Below the pieces are notes generated by a model, which searched no databases, was not told the DNA's origin, and saw nothing but the letters and a program-made list of their open reading frames with translations. Below are positions 1-8,424 of a stretch of DNA of 64,000 nt, piece by piece; the first letter of the stretch is position 1; the number at the start of each line of letters is the position of its first letter. The stretch covers positions 1-64,000 of the forward strand of contig JAOARD010000027.1 of assembly GCA_025210735.1 (NCBI GenBank), in the 5' to 3' direction. Source of the DNA: Bacteroidales bacterium. GTDB taxonomy: Bacteria; Bacteroidota; Bacteroidia; Bacteroidales; UBA6680. A program made the translations under genes and the position numbers.

Positions 1-2607
1 ACAATAGATAATGCAGGACTGTTAACTGCGGTAACCGATGGAACAGTAAAAGTAGTTGCAACGGCAAATGATGGTTCAGGAATAAAAGGCGAGTTAGAGA
101 TAACAATCTCAGGTCAGGTAGCACCAGTATTGGTTACGGGAATAACAGTAACAGGAGCGGCTGACGCAACAACTATTACAACCGATAACGGAACACTACA
201 GATGTCGGCAGCGGTATTACCTGCCGATGCAACAGATAAAACAGTTACATGGAGCGTAACAAACGGCACAGGATCGGCAACAATTAGTGATGCAGGACTG
301 TTAACCGCGGTAACTGATGGAACAGTAACAGTAGTTGCCACGGCAAACGATGGTTCGGGAGTAAAAGGAGAGTTAGAGGTAACAATCTCAGGTCAGGTAG
401 CTCCAGTATTGGTTACAGGAATTACCGTAACAGGAGCAGGCGATGCCACAACCATTACAACCGATAACGGAACACTACAGATGTCGGCAGCAGTATTGCC
501 TGCTGATGCAGCGGACAAAACAGTTAAATGGAGTGTAACAAACGGTACAGGATCAGCAACAATTAGTGATGCAGGACTGTTAACCGCAGTAACCGATGGA
601 ACAGTAACAGTAGTTGCAACGGCAAATGATGGTTCTGGAATAAAAGGAGAGTTAGAGATAACAATCTCGGGTCAGATAGCACCAGTATTGGTTACAGGAA
701 TAACAGTAACAGGAGCAGGCGATGCCACAACCATTACAACAGATAACGGAACACTACAGATGTCGGCAGCAGTATTACCAGCTGATGCAACAGATAAAAC
801 AGTAACATGGAGTGTAACCAACGGCACAGGATCTGCAACAATAGATAATGCAGGACTGTTAACCGCAATAACTGATGGAACAGTAACAGTGGTTGCCACA
901 GCAAACGATGGTTCTGGAATAAAGGGCGAGTTAGAGATAACAATCTCAGGTCAGGTGGCTCCGGTATTGATTACTGGAATTACTGTAACAGGAGCAGGCG
1001 ATGCCACAACCATTACAACAGATAACGGAACACTACAGATGTCGGCAGCTATATTACCAGCCGATGCAACAGATAAAACAGTTACATGGAGTGTAACCAA
1101 CGGAACAGGATCAGCAACAATAGATAATGCAGGACTGTTAACGGCAGTAACTGATGGAACAGTAACAGTAGTTGCCACTGCAAACGATGGTTCAGGAATA
1201 AAAGGCGAGTTAGAGATAACAATCTCAGGTCAGGTAGCACCAGTATTGGTTACAGGAATAACAGTAACAGGAGCAGGCGATGCCACAACCATTACAACCG
1301 ATAACGGAACACTACAAATGTCGGCAGCAGTATTACCAGCCGATGCAACAGATAAAACAGTTACATGGAGTGTAACAAACGGAACAGGATCGGCAACAAT
1401 AGATAATGCAGGACTGTTAACCGCAGTAACCGATGGAACAGTAACAGTAGTTGCAACGGCAAATGATGGTTCAGGAATAAAAGGAGAGCTAGTGATAACA
1501 ATCTCAGGTCAGGCAGCAGCTGTATTGGTTACTGGAATAACAGTAACAGGAGCAGCCGATGCAACAACTATTACAACAGAGGGAGGAACATTACAGATGT
1601 CGGCAGCAGTATTGCCTGCCGATGCAACAGATAAAGCGGTTACATGGAGTGTAGCTAATGGTACCGGTTCTGCAAAGATAAGTGATACCGGATTATTAAC
1701 TGCTCAAAGTAATGGAACTGTAACGGTAATAGCAACAGCTAATGATGCTTCTGGTATAAGAGGAGAGAAGGTTATAACAATAAGCGGACAGTCAACAGCT
1801 GTATCATCAATTACTGTTTCTGGTGCCGGAGGAAAGAGTTATATCTCTGCAAATGGCGGAACATTACAGATGGAGGCTACAGTATTACCTGCCGGAGCCA
1901 CAGATAAATCGGTCAGCTGGACTGTAAAGAATGTAACCGGAAGAGCAACAATAGATGCTTCAGGTCTGCTTACAGCAGAGGCAAACGGAACAGTAATTGT
2001 TCGTGCTACATCAACTGCTGTATCAACAGTAATAGGCGAGAAGGTTATTACAATTAACGGTCAGGTTTCAGAGATACTTGTTCAGCGTATTGTTGTAAGA
2101 GGCGATAACGATATTAATGTAATTGGTTATGTTGGCGGAACACTACGTATGAGAGCTACTGTTGTTCCGGAGGATGCAACTAATAAGGAGATTACATGGT
2201 CTGTAACAGAGGGTGCAGATCTGGCAACAATTGATATATCAGGTCTTGTAACTGCAAAATCAAACGGAACTATCAGGGTAAGAGCTACTGCGAATGATGC
2301 ATCGGGTGTTTATGGCGAAACAACTGTTATTATTGATATGAAATCGGTTAATATATCTGAAGAGGAGCAGAACAGGGTAACTGTTTATCCTAACCCTGCA
2401 TCGGGTATAGTTACAGTTAATACACAAAGTAGTATTGTTATTGATAAACTTAATATTGTTGGTGTTGATGGCAGATTGGTGAAGAGCATTAATGCCAATG
2501 GTACAGCAGTTAGTTTTGATGTATCGGAGCTAAACAGAGGAATATATATATTAAGAGTTGTAACAACTGATGGTGACATTATAACAAAGAGATTTTTGAA
2601 AAATTAA
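1..2607 (+). CDS. T9SS-sorted surface protein of Big_2 Ig-like repeats (5' end outside window)
   Basis: The frame is open from base 1, so the start lies upstream and 868 residues are visible. They hold one partial and eight full Ig-like Big_2 repeats. Full units begin at 133, 412, 691, 970, 1249, 1528, 1801 and 2080, mostly 279 bp (93 aa) apart. Each carries TITTDNGTLQM, LPADATDKTVTWSV, GLLTAVTDGTVTV and ATANDGSG. Units up to about 1520 are nearly identical in DNA, while the last three have diverged. From about 2341 comes a T9SS type A sorting domain with VYPNPASG, LNRGIYILRV and a basic KRFLKN end. The protein is inferred to be exported and surface-anchored, probably as an adhesin or stalk. 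Its paralogue lies at 4270-7038. The total repeat number is unknown because the 5' end is cut. Confidence 0.93.
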   Translation, partial: TIDNAGLLTAVTDGTVKVVATANDGSGIKGELEITISGQVAPVLVTGITVTGAADATTITTDNGTLQMSAAVLPADATDKTVTWSVTNGTGSATISDAGLLTAVTDGTVTVVATANDGSGVKGELEVTISGQVAPVLVTGITVTGAGDATTITTDNGTLQMSAAVLPADAADKTVKWSVTNGTGSATISDAGLLTAVTDGTVTVVATANDGSGIKGELEITISGQIAPVLVTGITVTGAGDATTITTDNGTLQMSAAVLPADATDKTVTWSVTNGTGSATIDNAGLLTAITDGTVTVVATANDGSGIKGELEITISGQVAPVLITGITVTGAGDATTITTDNGTLQMSAAILPADATDKTVTWSVTNGTGSATIDNAGLLTAVTDGTVTVVATANDGSGIKGELEITISGQVAPVLVTGITVTGAGDATTITTDNGTLQMSAAVLPADATDKTVTWSVTNGTGSATIDNAGLLTAVTDGTVTVVATANDGSGIKGELVITISGQAAAVLVTGITVTGAADATTITTEGGTLQMSAAVLPADATDKAVTWSVANGTGSAKISDTGLLTAQSNGTVTVIATANDASGIRGEKVITISGQSTAVSSITVSGAGGKSYISANGGTLQMEATVLPAGATDKSVSWTVKNVTGRATIDASGLLTAEANGTVIVRATSTAVSTVIGEKVITINGQVSEILVQRIVVRGDNDINVIGYVGGTLRMRATVVPEDATNKEITWSVTEGADLATIDISGLVTAKSNGTIRVRATANDASGVYGETTVIIDMKSVNISEEEQNRVTVYPNPASGIVTVNTQSSIVIDKLNIVGVDGRLVKSINANGTAVSFDVSELNRGIYILRVVTTDGDIITKRFLKN
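133..2340 (+). repeat. Tandem 279-bp Big_2-coding repeats
   Basis: Eight in-frame direct repeats, preceded by a partial unit from base 1. The interval is 279 bp except for 273 bp between the units starting at 1528 and 1801. The 5' units differ by only a few, mostly synonymous, bases, which points to recent duplication or gene conversion. Copy number here may vary between strains, and short-read assemblies may collapse it. Confidence 0.92.
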
Positions 2608-2735
2608 ATCTTGTTAGATGCCTGAAAACAGTAATAAAATATTATTTTAGGCGCCTGATAAAAATGAGATTATCTGTTAAAGGATAATATAGATAGGTTT
2701 AATAATTGAATAAACTTATCATAAGTAGCTTACAG

Positions 2736-2761
2736 AAAAAGCCGGGGGAACCCGGCTTTTT
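2736..2761 (+). terminator. Rho-independent terminator
   Basis: GCCGGG (2741-2746) pairs with CCCGGC (2751-2756) around a GGAA loop. It is flanked by AAAAA on the left and TTTTT on the right. It ends the Big_2 gene about 130 bp after its stop. Confidence 0.9.
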
Positions 2762-2779
2762 CATTATATACATAAAACA

Positions 2780-2807
2780 AACAGAGAGGCTTATATACCC
2801 CTCTGTT
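2780..2807 (-). terminator. Possible terminator for the minus-strand lipoprotein
   Basis: AACAGAGAGG and CCCCTCTGTT form a ten-pair stem with one mismatch. On the minus strand it is followed by a T-rich stretch. It lies 70 bp beyond the stop of the 2877-3908 gene. Confidence 0.45.
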
Positions 2808-2876
2808 CATGAAAAAAACTGTTCCTGTAATTAATACTTATACTGAATCTTATAAGTTATTTTGGTGTATAGCTAT

Positions 2877-3908
2877 TTAAGGACAAACCTGAGTACAGTA
2901 AGGACTATACCATCCCCATCTGTTTGTATTAGGAAACTCCACTCCAAAACTCCACGCGGTTTCTGACTGAATAGGATTTCCCATATCATCAAGTTTATGT
3001 GCTTCAGCATGAGCAGCAATTATATAACAGTCTGGTAACGACGCTAATGGTATTATATATGTATACGTCTGTACATAAGGGTTATGCATCACATTATAAG
3101 GGAATTGTCCCGGTATTGGTGTGTTTGCATTATTTGTAGGCAGATTTTGCAATGTACCAACATATAGATGAGTAACACCCATGTACCAATCACCTGTAAA
3201 ATTAAATGTTACATAAAGATTCTGTTCATCGTTTGTAACAGATAGGTTACCTACAGGAATTGTCTGTCCTCCGAATATATCAAATACCTCTGGTTGAATT
3301 ATACAAGGTTGACACTCTTGAGTACAGTATGAGAAATACATTGCCCAACTACCCGATTCATTAAACGGTGTACCTTCGCCCCATGCAGTTTCTGACTGAA
3401 TAGGATTTCCCATATCATCAAGAAGATATACCTCAGCATGAGCTGCTATTACATAACAGTCGTTCAGTTCCGACAGATCAAAAACATATGTATATTCTGT
3501 TACATATGGGTTGTGTGTTGCTTTATCTGGGAAATGTCCAATTTTAGGATTCCCCTTTTTGTTTACCGGCAAATCTGCCATATCACCAACAAACAGATGT
3601 GTTGCTCCCATAACCCATCCATTACTTGTTGTAAAGGTCACATAAAGATAATCGTCATCATTTGATACAATAATCTGACCTGCTAGAATGTGTTGTCCTG
3701 CCAGAAAATCTACTGTCATAGGCGTTCCACAAGGTGTGGAGCTATTCAGCAGACCCTCCCCCTCATTAACACTAGAGCTTAAAACCTCTAATGTTTGATT
3801 CTCCGTTACTTTCTGGTCCGGAAGTTCATCTTTTTCACAGGAAGCTAAGAATATGAAAAAAGATAAGGTTAAAACCAGTCTGGAAAGTTTTAAAATATAT
3901 CTCTTCAT
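2877..3908 (-). CDS. Lipoprotein with an internally duplicated domain
   Basis: The 343-residue product starts with a lipoprotein signal (FLASC, Cys24), so it is inferred to be lipid-anchored in the envelope. Residues from about 60 form two copies of a domain of roughly 140 residues. Both copies share N-D/L-LYVTF, GxTHL(F/Y)VG, HNPYV..YTY, DCY(V/I)IAAHAE, LDDMGNPIQSETAW and a terminal YCTQ-C. The last motif suggests a conserved cysteine pair in each copy. I do not recognise the family. The beta-rich, Cys-containing duplicated layout suggests an extracellular binding module. It lies between two Big_2 surface genes on the opposite strand, which may be chance. Confidence 0.85.
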   Translation of the reverse strand: MKRYILKLSRLVLTLSFFIFLASCEKDELPDQKVTENQTLEVLSSSVNEGEGLLNSSTPCGTPMTVDFLAGQHILAGQIIVSNDDDYLYVTFTTSNGWVMGATHLFVGDMADLPVNKKGNPKIGHFPDKATHNPYVTEYTYVFDLSELNDCYVIAAHAEVYLLDDMGNPIQSETAWGEGTPFNESGSWAMYFSYCTQECQPCIIQPEVFDIFGGQTIPVGNLSVTNDEQNLYVTFNFTGDWYMGVTHLYVGTLQNLPTNNANTPIPGQFPYNVMHNPYVQTYTYIIPLASLPDCYIIAAHAEAHKLDDMGNPIQSETAWSFGVEFPNTNRWGWYSPYCTQVCP

Positions 3909-4269
3909 AATTAATAAAGGTTTATGTTAATAAGCTTTTAGTTTACGGAGTAGTAACATTAAACAATGTGTTATTTTGGTGAATAGGTGTTGTTTAGTGG
4001 TTAAATGTCATTATTATATAGATAATTATCTATGCAGATGTACTACTATATGTAATAACTATTTTTTTAATATTGAATTTTTAGCTATCAAACTTAGTAA
4101 TTAAAACATATCTGTTTTCTGTTAATAAAATAAATTTTCTATTCATAGTACATAATCAAACTATTTTGAAATTAGTTATTTATGGTAAAATAAATATGAT
4201 ATATGAGTATTTATACCTATATTAATATAAGTGTTTATAGAAAGATTGTATAACTAATCACGATAAGTT
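3909..4269. other. AT-rich divergent intergenic region
   Basis: About 360 bp between the minus-strand lipoprotein and the plus-strand Big_2 gene. It must hold both promoters. I could not place a convincing TTTG / TAnnTTTG Bacteroidota promoter pair, and I see no repeat or small ORF. Confidence 0.5.
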
Positions 4270-7038
4270 ATGAAAAGAGCATGTTTTTTTTCAATTCTAT
4301 TATTGTTAACAGCAACAGTAATAGCAAATATTCCAGTAACATCGATAAATGTTGATGGTGCAGCTGGTGCCTCTACAATTACAACCGATGGTGGATCGTT
4401 ACAGATGATAAAAATGGTAATACCGGCAAATGCTACTGATAAGACTGTAACCTGGAGTGTAATAAACGGCACAGGTACAGCAACAATAACATCATCAGGA
4501 ATGCTTACGGCAGTATCTAATGGTACGGTTACCGTAAGGGCTACAGCTAATGATGGCTCTGGAATTTTTGGAGAGAAGGTAATTACGATAAGTGGTCAGT
4601 TAATTGAGGTAACGGCTATTACAGTTGTTGGTGCAGGAGGAGTAACAACAATAACAACTGATGATGGTAATTTACAAATGACTGCTATTGTTCTGCCAGC
4701 AAATGCAAATGATAAGACTGTAACCTGGAGTGTAATTGACGGGACAGGTACAGCAACAATTAATCCTGCCGGATTATTAACAGCAGTATCAAATGGTACT
4801 GTAACAGTGAGAGCAACGGCTAATGATGGTTCGGGTGTATTTGGCGAACTTGTAATAACTTTGAGTAATCAGGTTGTTAGTGTGTTAAGTGTTGTTGTTA
4901 ATGGAGCAGGAGGGGTAACTACAATTACTACAGACGATGGTACTCTTCAGATGCAAGAAACTGTTTTGCCAGTTTATGCAACAGATAAAACAGTAACGTG
5001 GAGTATTGTCTCAGGCTCAGCTTATGGATCTATAAATGCATCGGGTTTGTTAACTGCACTTGATAACGGAACAGTAACAGTAAGAGCAATAGCCAATGAT
5101 GGCTCAGGTGTATTTGGCGAGAAAGATATTACAATAAGCAATCAGGTGATTCCTGTAACCGGAATAACAGTTAATGGGGCAGGAGGTATAACAACAATTA
5201 CTACAGACAATGGTACACTTCAGATGGAGGAAACAGTTTTGCCGGCAAATGCAACAGATAAAACAGTAACGTGGAGTATTGTTTCAGGCTCTGCTTATGG
5301 CTCTGTAAATGCATCAGGTTTATTGACGGCATTAGATAACGGAACAGTAACAGTAAGGGCAACAGCTAATGATGGTTCAGGTGTATTTGGCGAGAAAGAT
5401 ATTACAATAAGCAATCAGGTGGTTCCTGTAACCGGAATAACAGTTAATGGAACAGGAGGTGTAACCACAATTACTATAGACGATGGTACACTTCAGATGG
5501 AAAAAATAGTTTTGCCTGCAAATGCAACAGATAAAACAGTTACTTGGAGTATTGTATCAGGTTCTGCTTTTGGATCAATAAATGCATCAGGTTTATTGAC
5601 GGCATTAGATAATGGGGTAGTAACAGTTAGAGCAACGGCTAATGATGGATCAGGTATTTATGGTGAGAAAGATATAACTATGAGTAATCAATTGATATCG
5701 GTTACAAATATAACAGTTACAGGAACAGGAGGAGCTACAACTATAACAACTAATGAAGGAACACTTCAGATGCTTACGGATGTTCAGCCAGCTAATGCAA
5801 CCAATAAAAATGTTTCATGGTCAGTTATAATTGGTTCTGGTTTTGCGATAGTTGATGCTTCAGGACTTCTTACAGCAAAATTGAATGGAACAGTAACAGT
5901 CAAAGCAACTGCAATGGATGGTTCAGGAGTAATTGGTTTTACAGAGATTACAATAAGCGGACAAATAATACCTGTGAGTTCAGTAACAGTAACAGCTGCT
6001 GGAAATGAAAATACAATTACTACAGATGATGGAACATTGCAAATGAGTGTGGATGTACTGCCGTCAGGAGCAACAGATAAAACAGTAACATGGAGTATTG
6101 TTTCAGGTTCGACTTATGGTACTGTAAATGCATCAGGTTTATTAACGGCTCTTGATAATGGAATAGTTACGGTTCGTGCAACAGCTAATGACGGTTCTGG
6201 TGTTTATGGTGAAAAGGATATTACAATAAGCAATCAGATGGTTCCTGTAACCGGAATAACAGTTAATGGAGCAGGAGGTGTATCAGTTATAACTTCAAGT
6301 GGAGGAACTCTACAGATGGAGGCAACGGTATTACCAGTAAATGCAACAGATAAAGCTGTAACATGGAGCGTTACAAATGTAACAGGATCAGCAACAATAA
6401 ATGCGTCAGGATTACTTACAGCTACAGCAGACGGAACAGTTACGGTTAAAGCAACAGCAAATGATGGTTCTGGAATATTCGGAGAAAAAGAGATAACAAT
6501 AGGTGCTCAGACAGCATTAGTATCGAGTATTACAGTTAGTGGTGCCGGAGGAGCTACATCAATAATTGTTAATGGAGGATCATTACAAATGGAAGTTGTA
6601 GTAATGCCTGCAAATGCAGCAGATAAAAGTGTTACATGGAGTATTACTGCAGGTACAGGTGGTGCTAGTATTAGTAGTACAGGATTGCTTACCGCTGGTT
6701 TAAACGGAATTGTTGTTGTAAGAGCAACTGCAAATGATGGTTCAGGTGTTTATGGTGAGGTAACAATACTTATTGATTGTCCTCCGTTGTCGGTAGATGC
6801 GTTTGAAAGAAGTATATTAATGTATCCTAACCCTGCATTAGGAGTAGTTTATATTAACTCTGAGATAGAGTTGAAGCAGTTTAAGATATTAACTACTGAT
6901 GGAAAAGTTTTACTGTTTGATATTATAGATGGAACAACAAAGCAGATTGATATTAGTAATCTAAACAGAGGAGTGTATGTTGTAATTATCACAACCGAAT
7001 CTGGAATAAATATTAAGCGTAAACTGATAAAGAATTAA
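4270..7038 (+). CDS. T9SS-sorted Big_2 repeat surface protein (complete)
   Basis: The 922-residue product has a signal peptide (residues 1 to about 19, ending VIA), nine Big_2 repeats of 91 residues, and a T9SS type A sorting domain (YPNPALGVVYI, LNRGVYVVII, KRKLIKN). Repeats carry TITTDDGTLQM, LPANATDKTVTWS, GLLTALDNGTVTVRATANDGSG and GEKDITISNQ. Units 3, 4, 5 and 7 form one sequence class (WSIVSGSAYGS), while units 1, 2, 8 and 9 form another. The start follows from the signal peptide directly after ATG. It is inferred to be an extracellular fibrous adhesin or stalk. It is a paralogue of the 1-2607 gene but less homogenised at DNA level. Confidence 0.93.
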   Translation: MKRACFFSILLLLTATVIANIPVTSINVDGAAGASTITTDGGSLQMIKMVIPANATDKTVTWSVINGTGTATITSSGMLTAVSNGTVTVRATANDGSGIFGEKVITISGQLIEVTAITVVGAGGVTTITTDDGNLQMTAIVLPANANDKTVTWSVIDGTGTATINPAGLLTAVSNGTVTVRATANDGSGVFGELVITLSNQVVSVLSVVVNGAGGVTTITTDDGTLQMQETVLPVYATDKTVTWSIVSGSAYGSINASGLLTALDNGTVTVRAIANDGSGVFGEKDITISNQVIPVTGITVNGAGGITTITTDNGTLQMEETVLPANATDKTVTWSIVSGSAYGSVNASGLLTALDNGTVTVRATANDGSGVFGEKDITISNQVVPVTGITVNGTGGVTTITIDDGTLQMEKIVLPANATDKTVTWSIVSGSAFGSINASGLLTALDNGVVTVRATANDGSGIYGEKDITMSNQLISVTNITVTGTGGATTITTNEGTLQMLTDVQPANATNKNVSWSVIIGSGFAIVDASGLLTAKLNGTVTVKATAMDGSGVIGFTEITISGQIIPVSSVTVTAAGNENTITTDDGTLQMSVDVLPSGATDKTVTWSIVSGSTYGTVNASGLLTALDNGIVTVRATANDGSGVYGEKDITISNQMVPVTGITVNGAGGVSVITSSGGTLQMEATVLPVNATDKAVTWSVTNVTGSATINASGLLTATADGTVTVKATANDGSGIFGEKEITIGAQTALVSSITVSGAGGATSIIVNGGSLQMEVVVMPANAADKSVTWSITAGTGGASISSTGLLTAGLNGIVVVRATANDGSGVYGEVTILIDCPPLSVDAFERSILMYPNPALGVVYINSEIELKQFKILTTDGKVLLFDIIDGTTKQIDISNLNRGVYVVIITTESGINIKRKLIKN

Positions 7039-7059
7039 ATGGTATATTATATATGAATT

Positions 7060-7095
7060 AAGTTAAAAGACCGGATTATATCGGTCTTTTAACTT
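7060..7095. terminator. Bidirectional terminator between convergent genes
   Basis: AAGTTAAAAGACCG (7060-7073) pairs perfectly with CGGTCTTTTAACTT (7082-7095). The A/T-rich flanks supply a U-tract in both directions. It serves the Big_2 gene (+) and the lipoprotein at 7106 (-). Confidence 0.88.
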
Positions 7096-7105
7096 ATTTA
7101 GAGTA

Positions 7106-7762
7106 TTAATCATTATACTCAACACTCATAAAATAGTCGTTATAGTATATTGTACCGGAGCTGTTAAAACTGTTTCCGTATGAGCTAATGCCATTAAATG
7201 TAAATGTTATTGTACCCGATTTAATTGCTGATGTATGCCTGTTTACCTCAATGTTTTCAATATTCAGTGTTATATCTGATGTAAAGCCATCGTTAAACTC
7301 TTTTGAGTATTGAGATCCTGAACGTTCAGACTCTCCTGTAATTATATATAGGTCTGAATCAGCATTCATACTGCTTAGTGTCCACTCATTTTTTATTATA
7401 TCTTCAGATGTCATAAGCATGGTCTCGTACCTTCCGTTTGCCGTAGCTGTGTATTGCAGGTTGTTGTCGGGCTTTAATACATCGTAGTTCATTGTATACT
7501 CATGCCATCCAAAGGCTCCTGTGTATTTGTTAAACTTATCGCCATTATAGTTCTCCTGCGGATCGTTTATCTCCTGATTAACAATAACAGATGAGTGCTC
7601 TATCTGTTGGTTTATGCCAAATGTCTCATGCAGTATTGCATTCTTAACAGACTGTTCTGTTATATACTGATAGTTGACTACGTAAACTGTCTCGGTTCGT
7701 TTTCTGCACGAACTGAATATAATCAGTATCAGTGCTACTACTATTGTTGTATATCGTTTCAT
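7106..7762 (-). CDS. Hypothetical lipoprotein
   Basis: 218 residues with a clear lipoprotein signal (IIFSSC, Cys19). The mature part is hydrophilic and probably beta-rich. It ends in alternating aromatic strands (SGTITFTFNGISSYGNSF, YYNDYFMSVEY). No family was recognised. It is the last gene of a minus-strand set that includes the Spy-like protein and the outer-membrane barrel, but about 100 bp and a hairpin separate it from them. Confidence 0.78.
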   Translation of the reverse strand: MKRYTTIVVALILIIFSSCRKRTETVYVVNYQYITEQSVKNAILHETFGINQQIEHSSVIVNQEINDPQENYNGDKFNKYTGAFGWHEYTMNYDVLKPDNNLQYTATANGRYETMLMTSEDIIKNEWTLSSMNADSDLYIITGESERSGSQYSKEFNDGFTSDITLNIENIEVNRHTSAIKSGTITFTFNGISSYGNSFNSSGTIYYNDYFMSVEYND

Positions 7763-7818
7763 GGTATGTTGTTTTGTTGTTAAAAATATTGCTATAAATA
7801 AATAGTAAGCTGAAGGGT

Positions 7819-7849
7819 GCCGGATAGCTTTTAAGGGTTACTATCCGGC
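7819..7849. terminator. Hairpin between two minus-strand genes
   Basis: GCCGGATAG (7819-7827) pairs perfectly with CTATCCGGC (7841-7849). The T-rich tail (TTTGTTG) is on the plus-strand side, so its use as a terminator for the Spy-like gene at 7860 is uncertain. Confidence 0.45.
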
Positions 7850-7859
7850 TTTGTTGAGG

Positions 7860-8240
7860 TTATCTGTTTTTCTTCTTCTCTTTACGTTTGGCCTTAATTG
7901 CCTTTTTCAGCTCTCCCTTAATTTTTTCATACTTCTTATACTGTACCTTTGTAAGTATCTTCTTTAAAGCTTTATCCTTATCCATCTGTATAGATCTAAA
8001 GGTTTTAAACTTTGTCATTTTATCGGTAATAAGCAGTGCTTTATCAACTCTGTGGGCAGCTACTATATTTACCTTTTTAACCTTGTCTGCCTGATCATTT
8101 GTTAACTCAAGCTTCTCTTTCATCATCTCTGTCTGCATTTCAGCTCTGTCAATTGCCGGAGGCAGCTCTTTATGGTCTTGTGCATTTACTGTAGATGTAA
8201 AGGCCAAAATAATTGTTGTAATTGCTAATAAATTTTTCAT
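7860..8240 (-). CDS. Spy/CpxP-like periplasmic protein
   Basis: 126 residues with a signal peptide ending VNAQ (about residue 20). The rest is a highly charged all-helical domain: EMMKEKLELTNDQADKVKKV, then DKDKALKKILTKVQYKKYEKIK, then a very basic Lys/Arg-rich tail. The L-T-x-x-Q pattern with a terminal K-x-Y-x-K helix fits the Spy/CpxP/DUF4890-type periplasmic helper proteins common in Bacteroidota. A role in envelope stress or outer-membrane protein folding is inferred. A direct-repeat operator at 8323-8355 matches those of the neighbouring LytTR system. Confidence 0.78.
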   Translation of the reverse strand: MKNLLAITTIILAFTSTVNAQDHKELPPAIDRAEMQTEMMKEKLELTNDQADKVKKVNIVAAHRVDKALLITDKMTKFKTFRSIQMDKDKALKKILTKVQYKKYEKIKGELKKAIKAKRKEKKKNR

Positions 8241-8322
8241 AATTCTTAGTATTATAGTTAATTAATTGTTTTATTATCTGATACAAATATTGCTATTATG
8301 CTACTGTTACGCCATTATATTA

Positions 8323-8355
8323 AACCAACACCATTTTTTATACAACCAACAGCAT
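8323..8355 (-). promoter_or_regulatory. Putative LytTR operator upstream of the Spy-like gene
   Basis: On the minus strand ATGCTGTTGGTT (8355-8344) and ATGGTGTTGGTT (8334-8323) are direct repeats with starts 21 bp apart. The second runs into TTTAA. A promoter-like AATATTTG follows 28 bp beyond the TTTAA. The same arrangement occurs at 11203-11235 and 11348-11380. Paired direct repeats two helical turns apart are typical of LytTR-family binding sites. Confidence 0.65.
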
Positions 8356-8424
8356 GTTGGGTTATTGTGTGAGTATACTTTATTGATTTACAGCGATGCC
8401 TCTTTGATGCCTTATAAATATTAT

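Noticed and set aside
114..1178. Several minus-strand open frames of about 75 codons inside the Big_2 gene
   Set aside because: They recur once per 279-bp repeat and are antisense shadows of the coding repeat.
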